The notes beneath the pieces were generated by a model, which was not told the DNA's origin, did not search any database, and saw only the letters and a list, made by a program, of their open reading frames with translations. From contig CAJTRC010000040.1 of the NCBI GenBank assembly GCA_910578365.1, positions 1-24,278 on the forward strand: DNA of 24,278 nucleotides, read 5' to 3'. A program made the translations under genes and the position numbers. Position 1 is the stretch's first letter; each line of letters starts with the position of its first letter. Source of the stretch: an uncultured Muribaculaceae bacterium (GTDB lineage: Bacteria; Bacteroidota; Bacteroidia; Bacteroidales; Muribaculaceae). Below are positions 14,919 through 22,694 of this stretch, one piece after another.

Positions 14919-14930
14919 CATTTGCAAATG
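14919..14930. repeat. 12-bp perfect palindrome in the divergent regulatory region
   Basis: CATTTGCAAATG is a perfect palindrome located between the phosphatase start and the cobalamin operon promoter. A second palindrome, TTGCATGCAA, lies at 14956-14965, just before the -33 box at 14970. Either could be an operator; no specific regulator can be named. Confidence 0.35.
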
Positions 14931-14969
14931 TCTACTTTTATCATGCCTACAAATTTTGCATGCAATTTT

Positions 14970-15001
14970 TTTGCAGGATTAAATAAAATGCACTAACTTT
15001 G
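14970..15001 (+). promoter_or_regulatory. Promoter of the cobalamin-riboswitch operon
   Basis: TTTG (14970-14973), exactly 20 bp, TAACTTTG (14994-15001): both elements match the Bacteroidales consensus. The start is expected near 15008, immediately before the riboswitch. Confidence 0.85.
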
Positions 15002-15007
15002 CAGCCG

Positions 15008-15240
15008 ACTGGAAAAGGGAATCCGGTGAAAGTCCGGAACAGTACCCGCTGCTGTAAGTTCCACGCCCCGGCGTAACAGGCCGCGCATTGCCATTGAGGC
15101 TTCGCTCTCGAGAAGGCGCGCACAGGCCCGGAACAAGTCAGAAGACCTCCCGGTCAGATTATTTTTACCGCCTACGGGACTATAGGCCGGGAATGCACCA
15201 CTGATGCAGTTCCATTGACGGAGCGCCTTACAGGCGCTGC
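15008..15240 (+). promoter_or_regulatory. Cobalamin riboswitch
   Basis: The conserved cobalamin aptamer elements occur in order: GGGAATCCGGTGAAAGTCCG (15017-15036), ACAGTACCCGCTGCTGTAAG around 15039-15058, and the B12 box AAGTCAGAAGACCTCCC (15135-15151). Peripheral hairpins follow: GGAA.TGCA (from 15191) pairing with TGCA.TTCC (to 15212), whose CCACTGA loop is a candidate for the loop-loop contact, and AGCGCCT (15222-15228) with AGGCGCT (15232-15238). The aptamer (Rfam family RF00174 by motif) senses adenosyl- or other cobalamins and normally lowers expression of downstream B12-uptake genes when the vitamin is plentiful. Here the downstream genes encode BtuG and related surface proteins, which fits. 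Confidence 0.92.
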
Positions 15241-15260
15241 CACGATATTAACGATATTAT

Positions 15261-15296
15261 AGCCCGTAGAACCATTTGGTTTTGCGGGCTTATTTT
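15261..15296 (+). terminator. Terminator-like expression platform before btuG
   Basis: AGCCCG (15261-15266) pairs with CGGGCT (15285-15290), with an inner AACC (15270-15273)/GGTT (15278-15281) stem, followed by TATTTTGTT. It ends about ten bases before the btuG ATG, so it could act by transcription termination or by hiding the start region. Confidence 0.65.
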
Positions 15297-15306
15297 GTTG
15301 AATACA

Positions 15307-16470
15307 ATGATGAATAGACTCTATATTAAATATTCTCTTTATTTTCTGCCGCTCTTGATGAGCATCACGGGCTGTCGCGAAGACGAGCTCGTGGTGCCCA
15401 CAGAGTACGATATCGTAGGCGAGGCTCCGGATCCGAACAGCAAAATCCGGGGCTTCTATCTGGTGAACGAAGGAAACATGGGTTCCAACAAATGCACACT
15501 CGATTATATGGACTATTTCACCGGACTCTACGCACGCAATTTCTATGCCGAGCGCAACCCTAATGTAATAAAGGAACTGGGCGACGTAGGCAACGATATA
15601 GGAGTATATGGCTCAAAACTTTATGTAGTGGTAAACTGCTCGCATAAAGTAGAGGTTCTCGACGCCCGCAGCGGCATACGTCTGGGCCAGATCGACATTC
15701 CTAACTGCCGCTATGTGCGTTTCCATCGCGGCAACGCATATGTAAGCAGCTATGTCGGACCTGTGCTGATTGATGCCAACGCACCCAAAGGCGCCGTGTA
15801 TCAAATCGACACTCTGTCGCTGGCCGTGACCGATAAAGTAACCGTAGGCTACCAGCCCGAGGAAATGGAGATTGTAGGCGACTATATGTATGTGGCAAAC
15901 TCCGGCGGCTACCGTCCGCCAGTGTACGACAATACGGTGTCGGAAATCCAGCTCATCGATTTCAAGCAGGTGAGCCAGATTCCGGTGGGCATAAATCTGC
16001 ACCGGGTGAAGAAAGACCGACAGAACAAACTGTGGGTGAGCGGACGCGGCGACAACAAAACCCGCCCCTCGCGCCTGTACGTACTCGAAAAGAAAGCCGG
16101 ATACAACCAGATGCAGGTAACGGATACCCTGCCGCTGGCTTGCTCAAACATGGCCATACACGGCGATTCGCTCTACTACTATGCAACCGAGTGGAACGAT
16201 TTAACCGCTTCTAACAAAATCAGCTACGGCATTATAAACACCTTGACCAAAAAACGGGTAAGCACCAACTTCATAACCGACGGCACCGACAAAGAAATCA
16301 CCATACCATACGGCATAGCAATCCATCCCGAAACCGGCGACATACTCATAACCGATGCCAAGAACTACGTTTCGTCGGGCACGCTATATTGTTTCGACCG
16401 CAATGGCCGTAAGAAATGGAGCGTACGCACCGGCGATATTCCGGCTCACATAGCATTTCTGCCTATATGA
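15307..16470 (+). CDS. btuG: BtuG-type cobalamin-binding surface lipoprotein
   Basis: A 387-residue lipoprotein with a seven-bladed beta-propeller (DUF5074/YncE-like). The signal peptide ends at the lipobox ITGC, Cys23, followed by acidic residues (REDE) that favour surface export. The body closely follows the Bacteroides BtuG pattern: GFYLVNEGNMGSNKCTLDYM, YAERNPNVIKELGDVGNDI, INCSH-type NCSHKVEVLDA, PNCRYVRFHRGNAYVSSYVG, VGYQPEEMEIVGDYMYVANS, and TIPYGIAIHPETGDILITDA. BtuG proteins cap the TonB-dependent receptor BtuB and bind B12 with very high affinity, passing it to BtuB. The start could be either ATG of the pair at 15307/15310; an upstream TTG (15295) lies in the terminator hairpin tail and is unlikely. 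First gene after the riboswitch; overlaps the next gene by 4 nt. Confidence 0.93.
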   Translation: MMNRLYIKYSLYFLPLLMSITGCREDELVVPTEYDIVGEAPDPNSKIRGFYLVNEGNMGSNKCTLDYMDYFTGLYARNFYAERNPNVIKELGDVGNDIGVYGSKLYVVVNCSHKVEVLDARSGIRLGQIDIPNCRYVRFHRGNAYVSSYVGPVLIDANAPKGAVYQIDTLSLAVTDKVTVGYQPEEMEIVGDYMYVANSGGYRPPVYDNTVSEIQLIDFKQVSQIPVGINLHRVKKDRQNKLWVSGRGDNKTRPSRLYVLEKKAGYNQMQVTDTLPLACSNMAIHGDSLYYYATEWNDLTASNKISYGIINTLTKKRVSTNFITDGTDKEITIPYGIAIHPETGDILITDAKNYVSSGTLYCFDRNGRKKWSVRTGDIPAHIAFLPI

Positions 16471-17645
16471 AGAACTACAGCCTTATATTATCTGCTACAA
16501 CGGCTCTGATGTTCGGAGCCTGCGACAGCGCGACTCCCATGGTGAACCTGGGCATCGACGATTCCTACTATGTGGCACGAATGCAGAAACTCAGCCTGCA
16601 TCCGGCCCTGACAGGCGATGCCTACCGCTGGTATATGGTAGAGGACAACGGACAGCGGACGCTGCTGTCGGAGAGCCGCGACTATATATTCCTAAGCGCC
16701 AAAGAAGGCACCTACCGGCTTGAATTCGAGATTATCGACCCCGACACTCCCTACTCTTTCGACTTTACAATTCATGTGCTGCACGAAGAGGTGGAGTACA
16801 GCCCGTACATAAGCGAAGTGGTGGAGTACAGGCCGGCCCCGGGCCAGTTCATCAACGAGATGCCGCGATACGAAGAGGGCGATAGCTACGCCGACATACT
16901 CAAGAAATGCACAGAGTGCATAAACGGTACCAACGACGTGATGATAAGCCTGGGCGCTTATGGCGGCTATGTTACATTCGCTTTCGACCATACCGTGGTG
17001 AACGTACCCGGCGAGATGGATTTGCGTATATGGGGCAACTGCTTTTACGAACTCACTCAGCCCGACAAAAAAGGAGGCAGCGCCGAACCGGGCATTGTGT
17101 GCGTGAGCTACGACGTGAACTGCAACGGCCTGCCCGACGACCCATGGTATGAACTTGCCGGAAGCGACTACAGCAAAGCCTCGACCCTGCACAATTACAG
17201 CATAACATATCACCGCCCGGCTCAGAGTGGCGACAACATTGCCTGGGAGGACTCGGAAGGCATAAGCTCGGCCCTGCCCAGGAACACATTCCACAGCCAG
17301 CCCTACTGGCCGCAGTGGATCGACGACAGCAAGCTCACATTCGGCGGCAGCTGCCTGGCCCCCAACGGCGTGGATGTAAGCGGCAACGGCAGCTACTATG
17401 TACTGTACAGCCTCGACTGGGGTTATGCCGACAACCACCCAAACGATTATTTCAATCTTAATTCTTTTGATATAGGCAATGCGGTGAATGAATTCGGAAT
17501 ACCCGTCGACCTGCCCGGCGCCGACTTCGTGCGTGTCTATACCGGCGTGAATCAATACTGCGGCTGGCTTGGCGAAACATCCACCGAAATATGCCGCGCC
17601 CAGGACCTGCATATACCACCTAAAAGCTCAGGACTGACTCAATAA
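16467..17645 (+). CDS. B12-locus cell-surface lipoprotein
   Basis: A 392-residue predicted lipoprotein: MKNYSLILSATTALMFGAC with Cys19 in the lipobox. Residues about 30-105 look like a beta-sandwich PKD/Ig-like domain (KLSLHPALTGDAYRWYMVEDNG through FDFTIHVLHEE). The remainder holds strongly conserved phrases known from proteins that follow btuG in Bacteroides cobalamin loci: PAPGQFINEMPRYEEGD, SLGAYGGYVTFAFDHTV, GIVCVSYDVNCNGLPDDPWYELAGS and FVRVYTGVNQYCGWLGETSTEI. VNCNGLPDD resembles a calcium-binding DxNxxGxxD turn. By position and surface location it should help capture or hold cobalamin; whether it corresponds to the BtuH class I cannot verify. Its ATG overlaps the btuG stop (ATGA), giving translational coupling. 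The longer in-frame extension from 16416 is rejected because it lies within btuG and lacks a signal peptide. Confidence 0.85.
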   Translation: MKNYSLILSATTALMFGACDSATPMVNLGIDDSYYVARMQKLSLHPALTGDAYRWYMVEDNGQRTLLSESRDYIFLSAKEGTYRLEFEIIDPDTPYSFDFTIHVLHEEVEYSPYISEVVEYRPAPGQFINEMPRYEEGDSYADILKKCTECINGTNDVMISLGAYGGYVTFAFDHTVVNVPGEMDLRIWGNCFYELTQPDKKGGSAEPGIVCVSYDVNCNGLPDDPWYELAGSDYSKASTLHNYSITYHRPAQSGDNIAWEDSEGISSALPRNTFHSQPYWPQWIDDSKLTFGGSCLAPNGVDVSGNGSYYVLYSLDWGYADNHPNDYFNLNSFDIGNAVNEFGIPVDLPGADFVRVYTGVNQYCGWLGETSTEICRAQDLHIPPKSSGLTQ

Positions 17646-17678
17646 CAATCCAATACATATAATTCAATTATCGCAAGC

Positions 17679-20600
17679 ATGAAACATTCAGCTATGTTTC
17701 TTGCGATAGGGGCAATATCGGTGCTAAGTGCCGACGCGCTCGTTATACCCCCTACTGTTCAGGGTATCGACTATCGCAAGCAGATTGAACAGCGGCAAAA
17801 TAGGCGTGCGGCAGGCGCAAACCGGACCGACAACATCGAATTTGCCACACCTGCCGATATGGCTGTTCCGGCTGCCGAGTTCACCCTCGACATGATTCAG
17901 AGCTGGGCAGGCGAAGGCAGCAACCGCGCCGCCCTTGTAATACAGTGGAACGACGAACGCGAGAAGAATGCCCTGGTGTTCGGCTACCGCTGGGACGGTG
18001 TCGCCACCGGTGCCGATATGATTAAGGCTGTAATCGAGGCCAACCCTCGACTTTACGGTCTTATACAGTACACCAATGTCAGCTCCCCCGCCGACCCCTT
18101 GGGCGGCTATACCATCAACGGCTTCGGCTGGGACGTTGACGACGACGGCGACATTGCCATTGTCGATGAAGGCAATAACAACGCCCGATACGAAAGCGAA
18201 AACGGTCTGTTCATTCATCCGCGCGGGTATAATCCGCAGACCGGAGATACCCCCGACTATGACTACGACAACTGGAAGAACGTCGACACCGACGACTTCT
18301 GGGGCGCCGGCTGGTTTCTGAGCTATTGGTCGTACCACACCAAGGACAGCCAGGATGCATCGTTCTCTTATTCCAACGTGGGTGCTTCGGGCCGCGTGCT
18401 GCAGGACGGCAGCTGGGACGCCTGGAACTTCTCGCTCAACATGATGCCGTACAACCTCAAGGATTTTGAAGCCGCTCCGCCGCTGATTCCCGAGGGTGCC
18501 AAAACCGAATTCGAACACGATGGTCTGTACTACAAGCTGAAGAATTATGCCCGTGGCACCGTGTCGCTGGTATCGCCTCTGGCCATAGAGGGCTTAACCA
18601 CAAGCGACTACTACGGCGATATAACCGTGCCCGAGAGTTTTGTCGACGAGGGTCGCACATACACCGTGGTTGAAATCGCCGACGAGGCTTTCGTCGACTA
18701 TGAAATAGGCACTGTGAATCTGCCCCAAAGCGTCACCGCCATAGGCGAAGGCTCATTCATGGGCTCGACTATCTCAGCCATCAACGGCACACGGCAACTT
18801 AAAAAGATTGGTAATCACGCATTCTGGTACTGCACCGAACTACATGATTTCGAGTTCCCGGCCGGAATCACCTCCATTCCCGAGGGACTGTTCGCCTATG
18901 CAGGCCTTATGGCATTAGTGATTCCCGACGGCGTTACTGAAATAGGCGCTCGCGCATTCGCCGGTGATTTCATGCTCGAAAGCATTGTGATTCCTGCAAG
19001 CGTGAAGAGTATCGACAGCGAAGCCTTTGCCGAGTGCGATGCCGTCAGCAGCGTGACTTCCTACAGCACTTATCCGCAGAGAATCGACGAATCGGTGTTC
19101 GACAAAAGTATTTATCAGGCAGCAGTGCTGACCATACCCACCGGTTTTGAAGATGCCTACCGCAATGCCGCGACATGGAAGAACTTCGTTACCATAAGCC
19201 AGATGGACATTCCGGTAAATGTGGGCGATGTGTTCCTTGCCGGAGGCATCACCTACCGTGTGAGCGCCCTGGGCGAAAGCAATGAAGTCGTGGCCACTCA
19301 CGCCAGAACCGACGGCTCGGACGACAACAAGATTATCGCCGCCGCCAACGCCGCTACATACACCGGCTCACTCACTGTGCCGGCATCGGTGGTATATCAG
19401 GGTATAGAACTGAAAGTCGCAGCCCTCGACGAAAGAATATTCCACGGCTCCACTGCCCTTGAGTCGGTTGAGATTATTGCTCCGGTCGACTGTCTGCCCC
19501 CATACTCATTCAACGACTGCACCGCCCTCACAACGGTAAAACTGCCCGAAAGCATCACTTCGATAGGCACATACGCCTTCGCATACAGCGCACTGATATC
19601 GATGCAGCTGCCCGAAACTGTAAGTCTGCTTGGCGAACGCTGCTTCTTCCAGTGCAAGAAACTGGAAAGCGTAAATATTCCGCAGGCTCTCGAAACTGTG
19701 TCGAACTACGCTTTCTCCTATTGTACAGCCCTGAAGAGCATCAGTTTCGGCAACTCGGTAAAGAGTTTCGGCAGCAATGTGTTCCAGAACTGCCAGGCAC
19801 TTGAATCGGCCACTCTGCCGGCCACAATCACCGAAATTCCGGCCTCGACATTCCAGAACTGTTCGGTACTGGCGAATGTAGTGCTTCCGGAAACCGTTGA
19901 AAAAATAGGCAACTCGGCATTCAGCGGTTGCGCCGGCCTGCAGCTTGAGCTTCCGGCCTCTGTAAGCAGCATAGGCAGCGAGGCATTCCGCGGCATGAAC
20001 ATGCTCACCGAGTTTACCCTGCCCGCAGCCATGACCACAGTGCCTCAGGGCCTTTTCTACGACTGCACCAATCTGGAGCGTGTGATAATTGCAGGCCGGG
20101 TTACTTCGCTGGGCAACAACGCCTTCCGCAACTGCCGTTCGCTGCGCGAAATTGCTGTTCCCGAGGCTGAAACACTTCCCGAGGCTGAAACACTTGCAGA
20201 TGACAATAACAACGGCAATGAAGCCGACGACAGGCTGATTGTACTCACCATCCCCGATGGAGTCACCTCGCTGGGGCAGTATTGCTTTGCAGGCTGCACA
20301 CAGCCTGGCGAGGTTGTGCTGCCGCAGAGTGTAACCACTCTGGGCAACTACGTGTTCGACGGAGCCACAAACCTCGCGCGCATAAATATTCCCGAGGGCG
20401 TTACCGCCATGCCCGGCTGGGGCTTCCGTAATACGGCAATCGGCGATATAGAGATTCCGTCGACCATCAAGTCAATGACATACGCCGATGTATTCGCCAA
20501 CTGCAGCGCCGCCCGTGTGTTTGTCAACAATACCACACCATTCACCATAGGCACCTACGCGCTGCGCATCAGCGGCTCGAAATTCGTGCCGGTGGTAGTG

Positions 20601-21242
20601 CCCTACGGCTGCACCGAGTCGTTTATGACCACGAGCAACTGGAAGAAATCGGATGTCAGCTCTCCCGAATATGTAAGTTCCGACATCATAATCGAATCGG
20701 CGGAATACAGCGCAGGCCGTGCCACTCTCAGCGGTAGCCTCGTCAACAAGTTCTCACCCGATGAAATGCCGGCCGCCTTCGCACTGCTCAACAATGCCAC
20801 ATTCATGGCCGAGTGCCTGCCACAACTTTCAATCCGCACGGCCGACAGCGAAGGCGAATACACCGTAATGCCACTGGAAGTAGCCGCCGACGGCAACTGG
20901 ACTCTCGACTTCCCCTGGCCAGACGACAGCTACAATGCCGAAGCATACATTGCTTTAGGCAATGCTGATGATAACCGTACACCTATTGCCGAAGTCACTT
21001 TCAAGGCCGGCGGTACCTTATCGGTATCCGACTCGTTGACAGACTGTGGCTTCCGCTTCTACGGCAACACAGTATACGTGTCGGGGCATCATGGCGAGGC
21101 TTTCACCGTGTACAATATATTCGGCCAACGGGTGGCTTCATTTGTTGCCGACAGCGATAGTTTCAGCACCTCACTCAATATCGGCGCAGGCTCATACATA
21201 CTGCACGGTGCCGGTAAAACATCAAAATTCATAGTGTTATGA
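17679..21242 (+). CDS. Large surface protein: novel N-terminal domain, BspA-like LRRs, T9SS-type tail
   Basis: An 1187-residue secreted protein with signal peptide (MKHSAMFLAIGAISVLSADA). Residues about 65-265 form a domain with ALVIQWNDEREKNALVFGYR, WDGVATGADMIKAVIEANPRL and an acidic DVDDDGDIAIVDEG segment (152-165), Trp/Tyr-rich up to about 252. Residues about 275-1010 are BspA/LRR_5-type leucine-rich repeats of about 22-24 residues with the VTSIGxxAFxxCxxLxxVxLP rhythm. An insertion around 828-855 carries a tandem PEAETL repeat and Asp/Asn-rich linker. The last 75 or so residues (YNIFGQRVAS ... GSYILHGAGKTSKFIVL) match type A sorting domains of type IX secretion. It is third in the riboswitch operon, 33 nt after the lipoprotein gene, and overlaps the next gene by 4 nt. 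A role in B12 capture is inferred from context. Confidence 0.85.
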   Translation: MKHSAMFLAIGAISVLSADALVIPPTVQGIDYRKQIEQRQNRRAAGANRTDNIEFATPADMAVPAAEFTLDMIQSWAGEGSNRAALVIQWNDEREKNALVFGYRWDGVATGADMIKAVIEANPRLYGLIQYTNVSSPADPLGGYTINGFGWDVDDDGDIAIVDEGNNNARYESENGLFIHPRGYNPQTGDTPDYDYDNWKNVDTDDFWGAGWFLSYWSYHTKDSQDASFSYSNVGASGRVLQDGSWDAWNFSLNMMPYNLKDFEAAPPLIPEGAKTEFEHDGLYYKLKNYARGTVSLVSPLAIEGLTTSDYYGDITVPESFVDEGRTYTVVEIADEAFVDYEIGTVNLPQSVTAIGEGSFMGSTISAINGTRQLKKIGNHAFWYCTELHDFEFPAGITSIPEGLFAYAGLMALVIPDGVTEIGARAFAGDFMLESIVIPASVKSIDSEAFAECDAVSSVTSYSTYPQRIDESVFDKSIYQAAVLTIPTGFEDAYRNAATWKNFVTISQMDIPVNVGDVFLAGGITYRVSALGESNEVVATHARTDGSDDNKIIAAANAATYTGSLTVPASVVYQGIELKVAALDERIFHGSTALESVEIIAPVDCLPPYSFNDCTALTTVKLPESITSIGTYAFAYSALISMQLPETVSLLGERCFFQCKKLESVNIPQALETVSNYAFSYCTALKSISFGNSVKSFGSNVFQNCQALESATLPATITEIPASTFQNCSVLANVVLPETVEKIGNSAFSGCAGLQLELPASVSSIGSEAFRGMNMLTEFTLPAAMTTVPQGLFYDCTNLERVIIAGRVTSLGNNAFRNCRSLREIAVPEAETLPEAETLADDNNNGNEADDRLIVLTIPDGVTSLGQYCFAGCTQPGEVVLPQSVTTLGNYVFDGATNLARINIPEGVTAMPGWGFRNTAIGDIEIPSTIKSMTYADVFANCSAARVFVNNTTPFTIGTYALRISGSKFVPVVVPYGCTESFMTTSNWKKSDVSSPEYVSSDIIIESAEYSAGRATLSGSLVNKFSPDEMPAAFALLNNATFMAECLPQLSIRTADSEGEYTVMPLEVAADGNWTLDFPWPDDSYNAEAYIALGNADDNRTPIAEVTFKAGGTLSVSDSLTDCGFRFYGNTVYVSGHHGEAFTVYNIFGQRVASFVADSDSFSTSLNIGAGSYILHGAGKTSKFIVL
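20160..20195 (+). repeat. 18-bp perfect tandem duplication inside the LRR gene
   Basis: CCCGAGGCTGAAACACTT occurs twice in a row (20160-20177 and 20178-20195), encoding PEAETL twice at residues 828-839. It is in frame and lies in a non-LRR insertion, so its copy number could vary between strains without breaking the protein. Confidence 0.9.
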
Positions 21243-22687
21243 TTTCCAGACAATTTCTAACCTTTGTCTTATACGTTGCAGCGTCGTCGGCCTCTATGGC
21301 CGATGACGTTGATTTCCACGAAGGCATTTTCGTGGTCAACGAAGACTGGTACGGACACCAAAACTCGACAGTCAACTATCTGCTGCCCGACGACCCCGGC
21401 GGCAACTACTGGCACTACAGGGTATTCCAGGAGGCGAATCCGGGCCATGAGCTCGGATGCACCAATCAGTACGGAGCCATCTGGAACGGGCGGTTCTATT
21501 TCATAGCCAAGCAGGACAAGGACCCGGGCGCCTCGGTGGCCGGCGGCCGCATTACCGTAGCCGATGCCGAAACTATGAAAATACTGTATCAGAACACAAT
21601 TATCGACCCGTCGGGCGCCCAATGCGACGGCCGTGGCTTTGTGGGCATAGACGAACACAAGGGCTACATATCCACAAGCAACGGAGTGTGGATTTTCGAC
21701 CTCGACAATTTCGAAGTAAAGGGCCGGATAGAGGGCACTTCCAACCCGAATGCCGGCGATGACACACCCAATACCAATCCGGCAGGCTCGCTGTACTACG
21801 GCCAGTCGGGTACAATGCTGCTTGCCGACGGCAAGGTATTTGTATGCCACCAGCAGTCGGGTATACTTGTAATCGATGCTGCTTCCGACAAGCTTGTTTC
21901 CCATATTAGTATGGACATAGTGAGCGACGGCGCGGGCATAGGTTCGATAGTCAAGGCCGCCGACGGCTCGCTGTGGGCATCGGTGGCGCAGGATACTCAT
22001 GGCACAGGCAGCTCCCTGCCCCTGCTGCTGCGCATCGACCCGCATACTCTCGCCACCGAAACCGTGCCGGTCACCGAAGGCATGTTCGGCCCGGCCAACT
22101 CGTGGTATGCCTGGACTCCGGATGCCTTTGTGGCTTCGTCGCAATCAAACGTGCTGTACTGGAAAGGGGGCATGAACCGCTGGTTTGCAGGCTCGCAGAT
22201 TTACAAGTTCGACTGCGACACCCGCGAAACATCGCTCTTTGTCGACCTTGAAACAGAAGGCGCCAACTGGAAGGTGTACGGCTGTTCGCTGGGAGTGCAT
22301 CCCGATACTGACGAAGTATACATGAGCCTGTATCACGAATTCTCCACTCCCACCTACATCACCCGCCGCTACAGCCCGGAAGGCGAAGCCATCTGCGACT
22401 ACCCCATGATTGACAATTACTGGTTTCCATCGATGTTTGTGTTTCCACAGGCAAAGAACACCTCGGCCGTGGCCGACATTAGTGTTTCGGAAACTTCAAT
22501 AAAACTCAGCGGCAAACTGCTGAGTTTGAAAAATGCGTCAGGCTCGACACTGGAAATATACAGTGCCACCGGAGCCTGTGTGCTGCGTTATGCCATAAAT
22601 ACCGATTTCTTCGAACAGAGCCTTGCACTTCCCGCCGGCATTTATATAATAAAAGCCGGCAATTCTATCCGCAAGTTCCGTATATGA
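21239..22687 (+). CDS. BtuG-like beta-propeller protein with T9SS-type sorting tail
   Basis: A 482-residue exported protein; signal peptide to about residue 21 (SSASMA-DD), with no lipobox. The body is a DUF5074-type propeller paralogous to BtuG: GIFVVNEDWYGHQNSTVNYL at the start echoes the BtuG GFYLVNEGNMGSNKCTLDYM motif, then ISTSNGVWIFDLDNFEVKG, GQSGTMLLADGKVFVCHQQSG and LGVHPDTDEVYMSLYH blades. Residues about 410-482 (STLEIYSATGACVLRYAI ... LPAGIYIIKAGNSIRKFRI) form a C-terminal sorting domain like those recognised by type IX secretion. So it is a BtuG relative delivered by a different route than lipidation. It shares an ATGA overlap with the LRR gene and ends the operon, 7 bp from the convergent helicase gene. 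B12 binding is inferred, not shown. Confidence 0.85.
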   Translation: MISRQFLTFVLYVAASSASMADDVDFHEGIFVVNEDWYGHQNSTVNYLLPDDPGGNYWHYRVFQEANPGHELGCTNQYGAIWNGRFYFIAKQDKDPGASVAGGRITVADAETMKILYQNTIIDPSGAQCDGRGFVGIDEHKGYISTSNGVWIFDLDNFEVKGRIEGTSNPNAGDDTPNTNPAGSLYYGQSGTMLLADGKVFVCHQQSGILVIDAASDKLVSHISMDIVSDGAGIGSIVKAADGSLWASVAQDTHGTGSSLPLLLRIDPHTLATETVPVTEGMFGPANSWYAWTPDAFVASSQSNVLYWKGGMNRWFAGSQIYKFDCDTRETSLFVDLETEGANWKVYGCSLGVHPDTDEVYMSLYHEFSTPTYITRRYSPEGEAICDYPMIDNYWFPSMFVFPQAKNTSAVADISVSETSIKLSGKLLSLKNASGSTLEIYSATGACVLRYAINTDFFEQSLALPAGIYIIKAGNSIRKFRI

Positions 22688-22694
22688 TTACGGC

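Noticed and set aside
15295..15306. TTG start for btuG
   Set aside because: It lies in the T-rich tail of the terminator-like hairpin and only adds four residues before the signal peptide; the ATG pair at 15307/15310 is the better start.
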